Positions 10,936 through 33,344 of a stretch of 64,000 nt of DNA are shown here, piece after piece. The notes under the pieces were generated by a model. It ran no database searches. It was not told the origin of the DNA and was given only the letters and a program-made list of their open reading frames with translations. The position numbers and the translations under genes are program-made. Each line of letters begins with the position of its first letter. The stretch's first letter is position 1. The stretch comes from Hemibagrus wyckioides (lineage: Eukaryota; Chordata; Actinopteri; Siluriformes; Bagridae). The DNA lies in assembly GCF_019097595.1 (NCBI RefSeq), contig NC_080726.1, positions 14,786,705 to 14,850,704 on the forward strand. Direction: 5' to 3'.

Positions 10936-13900
10936 TTCCTCTAATATATGTTTATTTCTGGTATGTGATTTGTTGAGACAAGACGTCTTTGCTGCAGCAT
11001 GTGCCGTGTGATAACATAAAACACCATATAAATCATCCCTAGGGCTTCAGAAACGTGTTGTAGCTACTGATCCTCTCAGTACAGATTTATCTCATGAACA
11101 TTATTCAGATGTGTGCAGTAATATTTTCTTTATTTATTGGGAGATTTCTATTCCTGAGCTTAACCACTCAATGAAACGTTAGGTCCAAGTTGATACTATT
11201 TCCACAGTACTTGATTTAGGGGTCAATGAGGTTAGGATTAAACTCAAGTGACTAGTCAAATAGGTTAATAAATAGTAAAAGCCCACAAGTAAATCTAATG
11301 AGTTCCACCACTTTAACCGCTCACTCATGGGGCTCTCCAGAAACTCTGCCCTCGAGTACCTCGGTCTAATGCATGTATTTGAACCCGTGATCGGTTTATT
11401 GATTAGTTTGTGTTTTGAGACTGTGTTCAAACTGAAAAACCAAAACAGGCAGCCAGTAACCCTGAACTAGTTTATTCTCTCTCTATAACAGTTGCTCTTT
11501 CTGCTTTACTCAATGCAAAATGACCAGTGCACCAAGGTGTGGTTTCCACCTCGAGCTGACTCTAAAAGAAGGCATTCACCATGATCTCACACAGTCCTCT
11601 TATTATAATCTCCTGCACTTCTCAGCTGGTCAGTGTTTCCGTGCAGCAGGACACGTGCTTGCTTACACTGGCTTTTAAACAGCTGATAAAACCTCGGCCT
11701 TGCTGTCGGATTAAATAAAGTGGCGTGAACCTGGAGAGATGAGCTTGGTGAACCTCGTGCCTCAGTGTATGTTTTCTTCCTTGGAAGAAATGTACAGAGT
11801 GCTACCCTTCCGTTCCCCCCACCCCCCCACCACCAAACAGGAAGTCTGATTCCATTTCTTTGGAATCTAGATTTTAGATTAGAACCCGTTTTGGGTAAAT
11901 AAGTGTTGTTTGTCGTCGGGTTTTGCAACATCTCTTTGGTTTGTGGCCTGGGTTTATAGAAAGACACCAAACCTTCACCACGGCGTGTCAAGCAAGTGAG
12001 TCGACGTGATTCCAATCACATTGATTGTAAAGAGTGCAGTAATTATAATCTCATAAGCATGTGCTTTAGCGGCCTGCCGGATTTGTTTATGGGTTTGTTT
12101 CACAGACACATGCAAACCGAGGGTGTGTCTAACCGACTGAATGGTGCATCTGTTTATGGGAGACACTGTCCTCTTTCTCTCTTTTTCCTGATCTCATTGC
12201 TGCCACTTAAATCTAAGCCTCTGTCTTTCTTCCCAGCATCACTTGGAGCTCCCTGCAGTCTCTCCACACCAACATGCAGATTGTTTTTGCTTTCTGGTTT
12301 GCACTGATGTCTTTAAGTGCTTACAGAACATTTGTCTCTAACTTTAGCTCATCAATTCTGACTTGTTAGTCATATTATGCTAGTTTGTACTTGAGAAGAA
12401 CACTGGCAGAACTGATAGTTTCCTAGAGTGACAAGAAATCGTTCAGAATTTTTGCAATGATTGTTATTCACTGCAGATTCATGAACTTTTTAAAATCCTC
12501 TCACTAGGATCACAGTATGATATTTATTCTTTTTCAGCCTTTTTATTCGCAGTGCCAGACCCAAAAAGCTGTCAGTTTACAAATGCACAAAGCCACTGGT
12601 TGCTATTTATTTTAGATAATCAAATTCACTAAATATAAATTTATACTAAATGTAATATTATTTTAATATTACAGTTAATGCTGCACAAGAAAGAATGCAG
12701 TCAGGCTGATTCATTTGAGGCACTGTGTACAGCCTTGTTTAGCCCCATGTCTTGGGTCTTTTTCCTATTTGCCATTATTACAAATTATTTGTTGCTAGTA
12801 GTTTATTAATTGGGGTTAAAATGTATTGTTTAATTATAATTAAATTTTTACCTATTAAAGACACAAACTGAGACACCGTTCCTTTCAACGCCTCTTACTT
12901 AAAAGCCTCTTACTTTCAAAATGTCTCACGTTTATTCACTAAGGTGGCTTATAAATCAACCCTAAAACTATTTGCAAATGAAATGATCAACAAAGGTGGA
13001 GCAGCTTTTTGCCATGTGACTCACAAGGTTACAGTCAGGACATTCATAAATACTCTGTAATCATCTCTGGGCACAACCTCAACAACTCGAACACCATTGA
13101 GGACAGACATGATTTGCGTCCAGGTCACCATTTTTAAAAGGATGTTAAAAGCAGCTTTCTCTTGTGAGTGTATTTTTCTTTAAGTGGTGGTTTCAGCAGA
13201 GTAGTTGAAATACTTTAGATGATTTGGATGTTACGTGCTCTAGAGGTGCTGATTAAGTGTCTAGCATGTGTGATGAGGAAATAGCTGAAGTGTGAGACAG
13301 AAACGCATGCACAAGGAATTCCTGTCCTCCTGCTTTGTTGTCTTGTCCTGCTGCATTCCATGCAAGTGTGTTGGATGGCATGCCATAGCCTTATTCAGCA
13401 TCTTGCCTCTACAGTCTGCATTAACCATTCCCCTTTGACGTGAGTAGAATGCGCTAATGCGAAGCCATGTAACATATCAACACAGTAAGTGTCCTGTCAG
13501 CTCTTGCTAAATTACATTCCTTGTCTATTATAGAATCATCTTGACTATATGAATGAGTGTCTTCTTGACAGAAATGATTAACAGCGCACACATAGATATT
13601 AGATTATATTAGTGTTTCTCTGTTGTGTTGGGTTATTGTGGGCAGTGTATAGGTCAGTGAGCCACGTGATTGGCTGTACAGTGTGATTTTACTGTGGTGT
13701 GTGTGTGCTGGCATTAAGAGAGTGGAGCTCAGTGCCAGGGTGTGAGGCAGCTGGTGAGTTGGTGGGAGACAGGAGCGCAGGCCGGTCTTGTGACCAACGC
13801 ATCAGATCATTTCTCGGCTCTCAGCATTGTGTCTGTGCAGCTGATCATCTGAGCAGCACTCGGCTGGGCGGGGGGTGATACAGAGCCAAGCAAAAGCAAC

Positions 13901-14559
13901 AAACAAGACACTATTTTAGAATCAGTTGATTCCTACACAGGTTGACCGGCTCCTAATGGCATAGCAGTCAAATGAAAGCAAGCAACAAGTTTAGTGGGAT
14001 GTAGAATCCTTATTTGGCTCACACATCTGCAGAATCAAAAAGTCTAAATCTTGTAAAATCCAAGCTCTAGTCAATAAAAGTAGCCAAGAATCTGTATTTA
14101 TCCCAGTAAGAATTTGGCTGATGTGGAGGATGAGCTTTTCCCATAGTTTGTTGGTAAACATGATTCTGATTGGCTTTATATCACCGACTAGTCACAGTGA
14201 CTGTTTTCAACTAGACGTGGCCATGTCCAGCAACGTGACAAAGTTGAGAGGTTTTACTTTAGGCAAATGCTGAGTGACTAGGCACAATGATGTGCATGTG
14301 TGTCTGCATACAGAGACACAAAAAAAAAGATGCATGGAAAAAACATGTCTATTATTGTTGATTATAAGTTTTGATGAAAGGATTTAATACCCGGAATATT
14401 AGCTTTTAATTTTAATTATTACTATGTTAGCCATTCCAATTTAAATAGTTTCACAGACAGTTGTGCACTTTGCCATTGTGGCCATCTATCTACAGCAGTA
14501 GCAAAAAAAAAAAAACAAACACATACTGCTTCACCTTCATCTCATAAGATATGATGCAC

Positions 14560-14806
14560 ACACCAGGCATAACATTATGACCACCTGCCTAATATTGTTT
14601 GTCCCCCATTTGCTGCCAACCCAGCCCACTCTTCAGCATCATGCACTGTGTATTCTGACACCTTTCTATCAGAACCAGCATTAACTTCTTCAGCAATTTG
14701 AGCAACAGTAGCTCGTCTGGATTGGATCACACGGGCCATGATGAGGAGATCATCAGTCTTATTCACTTCACCTCTCAGTGCTCATAATGTTATGCCTGAT
14801 CGGTGT
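14560..14806 (-). mobile_element. Short Tc1-like MITE, same family as the 33.3-34.0 kb element
   Basis: The ends are inverted copies: AGGCATAACATTATGACCACC near 14567 and CATAATGTTATGCCTGATCGG near 14781. On the minus strand 14766-14640 keeps a piece of Tc1 transposase (RRATVAQIAEEVNAGSDRKVSEYTVH), part of the DNA-binding helix-turn-helix region. It is an internally deleted copy; the fuller relative lies downstream of taok1. Confidence 0.8.
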
Positions 14807-15954
14807 GTAAACACACTAGTGAATCTTATACAAATGCTCACTTTTGAGGATGTTTCATTTTAGAGGCAAGTGGAATGCTAGTTGCGCCACTCATTGATAT
14901 GGAAACTGCTAGTAGGAATGCCTACAGGTATCATGCAGCGATTGTGTGAACATAACTTAAGCTGTTCCATTGCGCAAAGAGACACTCTCGAAGGTACACT
15001 GACGCTTCATCGCAAGCATGGGTTTGGAAAATTGATGATGCATACTGCTGGGACGGGATGTTTTTTCCATTCTCTTAAAAAGTGCTGGAACAATTCTGTT
15101 CATCAACAGCCATGTTGGTTAGTAGATATAATTTACAGAACTTAACCAATTATAACCGAAAATCAGATATTCACAATTTACTGAAATATCAACAGTACTT
15201 CTACCCCGATGATCGCTTTGAAGAATGAGCTACCACTAAACTATCACTGCCTCTATTAAAAATGAATCTGCACAAGCTCTTGCCAAAAATGTAGGTGGAT
15301 ACATCAAATGGTTTCAGCAGGACATGGCAGGTGGGGACATCTGAGGTTGGCCAGCTGTCATTAGCACACAGGTCATTTCATTTGACATGAGGCATTGATC
15401 GAGTAGCATATTTGTGAATTCTGGTTCCTTGTGTTACTGTTGTGATCATCATTAGTTTACTCTCAGCCTTAAATTGTTCAAAAATGTGTTTTAAATGCTG
15501 GACACATTTATAAAGAAGAGTACAAAATTGATACAGAGCATTTAAAAAATCCATTAGCATCCGTCAACACACATTAAAATGTTGCTTAAAACAGAAGTAA
15601 ATGTGTTGCATTGGGAACAGGAATACTTGCATTATAATCATTCGACTTGTTCTGTCGTGTTTTTTTTTATTGGACTTCTGGTTTAGTCTGCAGTTTACAC
15701 AAGTGTACACCAGAGGTTTTCATCTCAGCAATTTCTGTTGTCAAGCTTTTCATTAGCATCGAAGTCTTCCCCCAGTCAACAAGCCAAGCTAATAACGATC
15801 AGTTTCAGCAGCCTAGCAGATGCTCTGATGCTACAGTAAAGCATGTTTAACCCGATCACTCCTTGAATGATTGTGTAAAATCAATTTCCCAACCCAGGCA
15901 TCTCTATTTTATTGTATTTATAAAGATGACATTAAATTAAACAGATGATGTGAA

Positions 15955-16184
15955 TATACTGTCATCTTCCATTGTATTAGGAACTCCTATACACCTGGGT
16001 ATTCACCTGGTTTTCTAATCTTTAACAATTTTGTAAATACTTAAATCAGCCCATCTCATGCCATGGTCAAAGACACAGTAACGTTAGCTATTGACCTTTA
16101 CCTGCAGGATTTTATGCATTGCACTGCTGCCACACGAGTGCTTAGTGGGACAGATGCTTGAGTAAAATGGCTGGTGAGTGTATA
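15955..16184. mobile_element. 230-bp deletion derivative of a common fish Tc1-like family
   Basis: The left end (ATTAGGAACTCCTATACACC near 15978) and right end (TTTTATGCATTGCACTGCTGCCACAC near 16109, then GGCTGGTGAGTGTATA at about 16169) match the two termini of the same family that is nearly complete at 52.3-53.6 kb and rearranged at 57.6-58.4 kb. Only the terminal regions remain. Confidence 0.65.
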
Positions 16185-16926
16185 TGGTTCATATGACCTC
16201 ACATCACTCAGAGTACGGCTCAAATCTTTATCACAGTGCTTATTAGCTGATTGATTTTTAGCACAACAGCTATGTTTCCTAAGGGAAATGACTTGCGTCA
16301 TTGCCTTTCATTATATCAGGTCTCCAAGGAATCTGAGTCGCTCTGTAGGCTGCTGAAGTTGAACAAAACATAACCTCTTATGTTCACCTGTCAGAACCTC
16401 AAAGAAAACGCAGCATGAAACATGTCACTATGTCGATTTAAAAACAAGTCATGTCAAATTCATTCTTCAGGGGAAAAGTTGCCTCAGTTCTGATGTGATG
16501 TCAGACTGCTGCATTTCTGTTGTATTCTTTATACACAAGTCTGAAGTAATCAAGCACAGAAATGTCGACTTTAGTGCTGCCTGTCTGAAATGTAATTACG
16601 AAAGTTAACACTACATTAGAAGTTGGAAATCCCAGCAGAACTAGTCACAATTTGGATTATTCTTCAAGGACTTGTGCAAGACGCCTGCCGCAATCAAAGC
16701 AGAAGTTACAGTTAACTTTTTACTGTGTGTTTTAAAGATCCTTCACATGTTCTTAATCCTGGTGAGGCATCAGATGCACTGCTTTGAAAGAACGCTTTAT
16801 CACTTCTTCTTCTTTTCTTTTATTCAAATAAAATCTTTCAAAAATACAGTTCATGTGTGTAGAAGTAGACGAAGTAAACGAAAGCTTTTGAAAGCTTGAA
16901 TGAAGAATGTTGAATGAATTTGAAAT

Positions 16927-16967
16927 AAAACATCCCTGAATACATGTCACATATTCAGGGATGTTTT
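16927..16967. repeat. Perfect inverted repeat (16-bp stem, 9-base loop)
   Basis: AAAACATCCCTGAATA at 16927-16942 and its exact reverse complement at 16952-16967 flank the loop 16943-16951. It stands alone in taok1 intron 1. It is too short for a typical pre-miRNA, so a MITE core or a chance palindrome are the alternatives. Confidence 0.85.
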
Positions 16968-17168
16968 GTTACATAACAATTTTTTTTCCACCACTGATAT
17001 CTGATCCTGCATTTTCTGTTGAATATCAGGATCAGTGCCATCTCTAGTATCAGATCATCACGAGAAATACCTGACTAAAGGCTTGGTATGCTGGGAATGC
17101 TTTACACACTGCAAAGGTTGATCAATTTTTATCTGTCTCTTCTCCTGTCTCTCTGTTTGTGCGTATCA

Positions 17169-17364
17169 GACGGTCACTCAGCATGCACAGAACTAACACA
17201 TGCTGTGTCAGAGAGCCTGGCACCGAGCAGAGTTTGGTGGCTCTTTGCCCACTGGCTCGTGGATGTGGTTGCCTTGGAAACTGGGGTGTGTGTTCAGTAG
17301 GGCTAGAGCAAAATCTGTCATGACTGCACTGTCCAGCTTAATGTGGTGGGACTTCAGAGGACAG
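17169..17364 (+). other. Possible alternative non-coding exon of taok1
   Basis: A pyrimidine-rich tract (tatctgtctcttctcctgtc-type, 17130-17160) leads to an AG at 17167-17168, and the following ~196 bases end at a good donor, GGACAG|GTGGGT. The stretch has higher G+C than its surroundings. This is only a splice-signal argument. Confidence 0.2.
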
Positions 17365-18319
17365 GTGGGTGTTGCCTTATTAGTTTCAGCTGAGAATTAG
17401 CAGACATTTTTTTTTCCAGGACCAGTTTAGGGTTGCACATCATTTATTTATCATTCCGTTGACATTGGCATTTGTAATACTAGTATTATAGTAGGCCACA
17501 ATATGTAAATGAGACATTTAATGCCTGTGTGTGAGAGAGAGAGAGAGACAGACACACAGTCATGTGCATTGGTATTAACCTCAGATACTCCAAATGTGTG
17601 TTTCTGTGTGTGCTTTTATGACACGGGGTTATGTTAGAAATTTGACTTCATTTTCTTGCGTCCATAAGCTCTTTGATGAACTGAAGTATGTAACCCTTTC
17701 CAATCATTTCTCCGTGTCCTACTCCTCCCTCCTTGAGAGCGAACACAGATGGCTGTAACATCAGCATTCAAACTCTCAATCTACAGCAAATAGGGCAAAC
17801 ACTTTTCTTGCTCAATTTTTGAGCCCAACATTTATATTTTTTATAAATAAACATTTAGGTGGTTTGCAGTAGAATTACTGTTTTTCTATTTCAGACGGCC
17901 AATATGGTATATTGGTACAGTGAGACAACAGCAGAGTAGTCTGGGTTGATGGTGATGTATGCTCTTGGTAATGAAATGGTAGTTGCAGTGCTTTTGAGTG
18001 ATATGAATGCAGTTGCTGAGATGATTCATGCACTTCAGCAGTTGTAGTGCGCTCCACAGAGGCTTGAGAGAAAGGGCTTGAGTGCTCAGGGTCTGGTGGG
18101 GAATGACAGTGCAGTGAGTGTCTGAGTGTCTGCTGCATATTTCCTCTCTCTCACACAGCAGAGGAACACATTGTTCTGCACAGTCAGCTCAGCATTTGTC
18201 GCTATCTTTGTTGCACAGCATACCACTCCTATTTGACCGCACTGCTCTGTGTTTTGAAAATGCTGGTATCGTTTTTCTGAAGGAACAAAAGTCAAGACAA
18301 GTCACATGGGTTTTTTTTT

Positions 18320-18545
18320 TTGCTTCTTCTATAGAGGTGAAAAATGGTGTTTCTCCAGGACTGTGGTGCAGTATACATAAAGTGCAAATGCACAACGTGA
18401 GATGAGTGCGAGAGACCAGACAATAAGTACACTCAACAATACAGCACAGAGTGAATATACTATACAATAGCTTCACAGTGCAGTCGACAACAGAACAGTG
18501 CTGTGTGAGAGATACAACGATGGGCTGTAAACTACTGAGTCGTGT
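18320..18545. repeat. Interspersed repeat, copy 2 of the 8.3-kb family
   Basis: Shares the TTTCTCCAGGACTGTGGTGC and ATAAAGTGCAAATGCACAACG type strings with the copy at 8325-8585. Non-coding, in taok1 intron 1. Confidence 0.5.
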
Positions 18546-19182
18546 AGCAGCAATATTGCCAGTAAAAAATATTGCTTTAAGACTAAATTAAGTCTTTTGT
18601 TCTATTGGGCTCAAAATGTTTTTACTAAAAATGGAATATTAATGCATATGCCTTTATCTCAATTAAATAAACACTAAAGATTATAACCTGTATATGAAAT
18701 ATCAGAATAGGTTTATATGAGTCAGTAATAAGTGTTTACACATTACTCATCTTTTCAATCCTATTCCTTCCATGTATCTCTGCAATCATTCTTTTATTCC
18801 TAATTTTGTACACACACTTGCTAAGTATGATGAGGGCTGGTGTGTGTCTATAAATACTGCCTGTGTTGAAGAATGTAGATAGGTTGGCTATTTTAAAATA
18901 CGGAAACATCTATAGAAAAGTGTTCAGACATTCGCTGCTAGTTATTAACAAGGAATGAGGCTTAAACAGGATCCAGTACTAGTATTAGTGGAGATGCCAT
19001 AATGGTCAGGATTCTCAGTGTGCTTGATTTTGTTCCTTTTATGGACTTAGGGTCACACTTGTGAGCCCAGATTTTGACCTATAGCTTAATATTATTTACT
19101 GTGTGCTCAGACTTAAGTATTATTTATTTCATAAACAAAAGTCTACATGTATTAAAAGCTTTTCACACAGCAGATGGCTCTT

Positions 19183-19191
19183 TCTCTCTCT

Positions 19192-19239
<48 letters not shown>

Positions 19240-19240
19240 A

Positions 19241-19272
<32 letters not shown>
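19183..19272. repeat. (CT)n microsatellite
   Basis: About 90 bases of CT repeat with a few interruptions, 550 bases upstream of the first coding exon of taok1. The open frames over it on both strands are low-complexity artefacts. Confidence 0.95.
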
Positions 19273-19276
<4 letters not shown>

Positions 19277-19932
19277 AATGGATGAATGATGTGAACATCT
19301 GTGCATGGCTTTTCATTCAACAGGTGAAAAAGAGCACTCATGATAGCTGCGGCAGCATTCATAATGCCTGTGGCTTAAATGTCTGTAAAAGGTTACCCAT
19401 TAGATCATCACATACATCGTGCATTTGTTGTTACCAAATTTGTTAGCAAAAGATGGCAAATATTGGGAATGTTGGCCAAAGCTGATGCAATAACCGTTCA
19501 TTTTGAGGCAGACAGTGCACAATCACCTCACATTTAAACACAGCATTGAGGGCGGAAAACAAAGACACTGGTGCTGCTGTAAACTCGCTGGAATGTTGTA
19601 GTTAAATCGATTCTGTGCAAGACTCAAGACTGTAACAATATGATGGAACAATAATGAACAAATTTTGTGCTTGTAGAATTTGTATGAGCTTCTATTTTAT
19701 TTCAACCCTGCTCCTTGGCTGAAAGCTAACCAGTGTGCCCTAATGGTTTAAGGGGGAGAAATCCATAAAGATAAAAGGTATGCAGATCCCTTATATTTCT
19801 GTATTTTTGTGTGTTTTAGGTGTGTATCTGTATGAGGCCATTGTCCTGCAGATGAGCCATATCTGGGGGCTGTTGCGTCGCAGACCCAGATAATTCCTGG
19901 TGGCTGCGGCCCAGGCCCCGCCCCTACCCAGC

Positions 19933-29256
<9,324 letters not shown>

Positions 29257-32200
29257 ACCCCAGAGTACCAGTGCCAGGCCCACACACACATAAACACACA
29301 CACGATTAAAAAAAAAAAAACAGGTTAAGGGACTGCCGATGGGCGCCTAGAATCAGCAGAATAGCACTCTAACCTGCTTGTCCCTATCCCTGTTTTGTCT
29401 GTTTGGTTTTCTCACACATGCGGCATGTGAGGTATAGATAAGCATTGCTCAGGTCAATAGCTATTCTGTCTGTGCATGACAGTTAATTGGCCCACATGCA
29501 GAGCTAGAATTTGTCTATCACTGCAATTTACATGATGCTCTGTTGATTTCTGTGAATCCTTTTAACTGTCTTTGCGATCCCCACTATAACTATTTAGAAA
29601 TGCATGTACATTATGTATGATGTATACAGAGAACATTTTAAACATTTCTGGCCATTTGTTGAACTCCATACTGATGGGTTTAAAGAGCAATGGGACGTTG
29701 AACAGACAGCTACACAGAAGTGTACTAATAATCCTAGACAAAAATGCCAAAATGACCCCAACTTAGACATGCATAGGTTCCCATTCTGCCACATTTCCAG
29801 CCTGCTGTTATGCCCCCAGGTGAATCAGGTGAATGTTCCTCTTCAAAAAGAAAGTTAAATTATAGTTTGTCTTAACTAAAATGTTATTTGTAATTGCCAC
29901 ATAATTGTGTAATGTAATATAGGGGAGAGAAGAAGAAATGTAGTCAGTAGTGTACGTTTAGTAGCGATTGATTTTACTGGTTTGGTATTTTGAGGTTTAA
30001 TGTGTTGAGACTTTTATTGTCAAAAATGGCACAATAGTATTTTTTTAAATCCAGATTAGAATGTAAGTTGTGTGGAGTCTGAGATACAATGCCAACAGGA
30101 CTGTTTGCCAGCATTGTTGTCACCGTTCATGTTTTAGAAAGTATTCAGATTCTCCCATTTCCTTTCCCTCAGGCACGCCAAAGGAACCTTCCCCACAATT
30201 TCTTGAGTTTAAAATGAAGGTTAGAAGTTATCGAGCACCTCAGAAAAGTGAAGGAAACATTACACATCATGTCCTTTGCGTTTTACTACTAGATTTACTT
30301 GTTAATCTGGTTTGTTTTTTAATGCTTTGCCATGCCATGTCATCTAGCAACATATATAGCCAAAGACTTCAGGTATGTTGTCACAGTTTGAGCTAAGTGA
30401 GTGCCTTTTAATTCACGGTTGTAATCAGTAGACAGTGTGTGTATATGCAGGGGCTAGAATGCTTTATGTAGACCTAGGGAGAAAGAAAATATGTCCCTTT
30501 CTGATTACTGAGATGTGTTGAGGCCTGGGAAATATTTTGACATTTTCTACTGTATAAATTTTTCATCTTTTACATTTGAATCCAGTACAAGCAATGTTCT
30601 GTAATTTGGTTACTGCAAAAGTGAAAATGGAGTTAAAATATCCCCTTTTTTTGATAGGTTCTTCAGGTTAGTGTATTAGTGTATGATAGAACTGGGGGAA
30701 AGACCACAATCTGATACTTAGTTTTATAGAAAACATTTCCCACCCGAACATGCACAATGTATACTGTACTCCGCTGCAGGGGAGTGAATTGATCAGCAGT
30801 ATGTGAGGTTGAGTCTGAAAGGCCATGCTAGAAAAAGGTTGGAAAGTGGCTGTGCGTACCTGTATATAGCTAAAGTTTTAATGCCATATTCAGTAGACAG
30901 TGGTGTGTGGTGCCTTCTTTAAAAGATGCCAAACAGGAGCACTTTATGTTGTGTGGTGAAAATTTTTAGCTATTTTTTTTTTTACTGGCTCACTAAAAGA
31001 CAAGCCCAGGACCCAACATCAAACTAACACCAAAAACAGGCACAGGACTTCCATGTGCTGACTGTGAGAGTAGATTTTAGTGCAGTGGCCATGTATTACT
31101 GATAGACAGTTTGTTTAAATCATTCTGAACAAAGTGGGAGACTGAAAACTGATTGAATGTATTTATTGGCAGTAGCCTGATCAGGGCAGAATGCTGTGTT
31201 TGAGACTGAAGGAGTGTGTGTGTAGGGAAGAGGACCGCACATTGTGTTGATCATTAAGCTCATGACAGCAGGCTGAGCAGTGCAAATGGGCAAATCTTGT
31301 ACGGGAGCAGGCGCTCACTCAGGACAAATTACAATAGCTAAATTGATGTGAATATGACGAACATTTGCCAGACAGAGCTTTAGATGTGACCAAACACAGA
31401 CAGGGAATATTTGTTTATCGCTTTCGTCCTCGCTCTAGCTTGGTCTTGTGCTCTGTGGAGTAGGTAGCGCTGCCTGGAGCTCTGGGTACATGAGTAGTGT
31501 TGCTGATGCCCCTGTGAACCCTTTCTCTTGGACTTCCACCACCACCTCCTCCTCCTCTTCCTCTTCCTCATGTGCTCATCACACTAAGCCAAGCTTTGCC
31601 TGGATCAAGTGTTTCAGCTGACGGATGAGTGAATGCACTTTGAAACAAAAAAATGTTTGCTCTCCAAATCAGTTTTGTTTACACTCTGAAAACGGTGACT
31701 GATTGGATCCATAGTGATTGAATTATTATTTTTTAACCTTTTAAACAGATGCACGCTTTTTTATTTCTTCCTTGTACGTTTTTATTTTACTGTTGTGCAC
31801 TTGTGAGTAAAGTAGATTCGTTCTCTCTCACTCTCAAGGCAAGACAAATGAGATGAGGCACTGGTGTTTTTAGTTTAGCTTAGTTTTGTTTTTCCTTTTT
31901 TTAATAACCCTAAATCCTTACTTACCAAAAGGCATCATCCTTCAAAGACAAAGTTTATTGATATAGTTTATTTAATTAATAATCAAGAAGCTTAAATCCA
32001 CATGGGTGTGTGTGGAATGTTCATATTGTATATTAAGATAGATTAAAAACATAGTCTAAAACTAGTCCTCTATGTGAAATCTCTCGTCGAGAAAGTTACT
32101 GAGAATATATGAACTGTTCGACTAAAGTTGTGCAAGTGGAGAATTACTCTGGAGGAGTCTCCAGGTTGGATTTCAGGGATTTGTGTGTGTTTTACACTGC

Positions 32201-33175
32201 ACACTTTTTGTTCTCCCAATTTCACGAGAGTTCGGACATCAGCTCACAGCAGCTAGTCTGCGTCTGTCGTATTCGTCGTGGTTCATCGTTTTTCTCCGTT
32301 GCGTTCACCTTTCAAATGAAAGCCTCAGAATATAATGCTTCCATTGTGTAAGAAAACTGGTGAAAGTTATTGCTCATATCTCCTCCCATTAAAAAAAAAC
32401 AAACAAAGGCTACAGTCCTGATACAACAGTAGCACAATCTTTGTTTAAATGTTAGGCTGTAGGCTTGATTTGGCTGAATCAGTTTTCTGGTTTCAAATGT
32501 TTATCTTTGTGATTAGATACATTAACACTTTCCTTTTTCCAGTAGTTATTGTTTACTTCCACTGTCTGGATAAAGCATTGATTTTCTTTTTATATTTAAT
32601 TTTTTTCTTAATTTTAAACTTTTGTTCTACTGACTAAATTTAGGGGATGTGTAATACTGATTACAAGAAATACTGCTATCAGTTGTATACATATATTTCG
32701 TCTTACGTTTTCTAGGTGTTGGTGGTTAAACCTCCAATAAAACACTGTGCCATCTCACAGCAGCCAAGCTTCGTCACTACTGCAGTGTCTCCTCTCCAGT
32801 GAAATCAGCAGTGGTTATTTTACAGAGTATTTCACTCTATTGCCAACGTGGAAGAAATAAAAACGGATCAAGGGGGCTCATAAAAAAGAAGAAATGGTAC
32901 ATTTCTGTAAAGATTAATGTCAGTATTCATTGTTCTCTGGTTGAGCATCACCACTACAATTCATATGTAATCTGTATCAAAATGTATAGATTGTGAAACA
33001 TGTAACTGAATGTCTAAAAGATTATGGTTTGAGATTATATTAAAGTATTCATAAATCAGAGAGAGAGGGAAAAAAATGTTTAGGGTTTAATGAACAATTT
33101 TGCTTGTACTGTATTGTCTTGATGGAGGAATAATGGAGAGAAGATTGGCTGTAATAAAATCATTTTAGTACAAAG
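29257..33175 (+). other. taok1: taok1 3'UTR (probable, about 3.9 kb)
   Basis: No further exon is seen after the taok1 stop codon. Polyadenylation signals AATAAA occur at 32736-32741 and 33153-33158; the second is followed by TG/T-rich sequence suited to a downstream element (33171-33210). TAOK1 has a very long 3'UTR in other vertebrates, so the whole stretch may be transcribed. The frames at 28591 and at 30070-30396 in this area are either extensions of the last exon or chance. ABHD15, which sits here in humans, is not present. Confidence 0.55.
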
Positions 33176-33344
33176 GTTTTGTACTGGTTTTTTTGTTTGT
33201 TTTTTTTGAGTGGACGGGTTCTAATCTGTGCCTTTTGGTATTAAATTGTCTTCATGAAACCGTAAATTAAGTATAGCTTTTTTATATATTGTGTATGTGT
33301 AGTGCAGTTTTCTCTCATTTTTTCTCATCAGTCTGTATAACAAT

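Larger units (their letters stand above)
10519..19819 (+). other. taok1 intron 1 (9.3 kb)
   Basis: No coding exon is seen. The intron holds a (TA)n run at 10869-10933, two Tc1-like MITEs (14560-14806, 15955-16184), a perfect 16-bp hairpin (16927-16967), a possible extra non-coding exon (17169-17364), an interspersed repeat (18320-18545) and a (CT)n run (19183-19272). The open frames at 11587-12015, 11996-12307, 14882-15145 and 18118-18476 show no family features. The 14.88-15.58 kb stretch looks like old repeat DNA I could not assign. Confidence 0.6.

Noticed and set aside
11587..12015. 142-aa open frame on the minus strand in taok1 intron 1
   Set aside because: No recognisable domain, low-complexity Gly run from a C-rich tract, no splice context.
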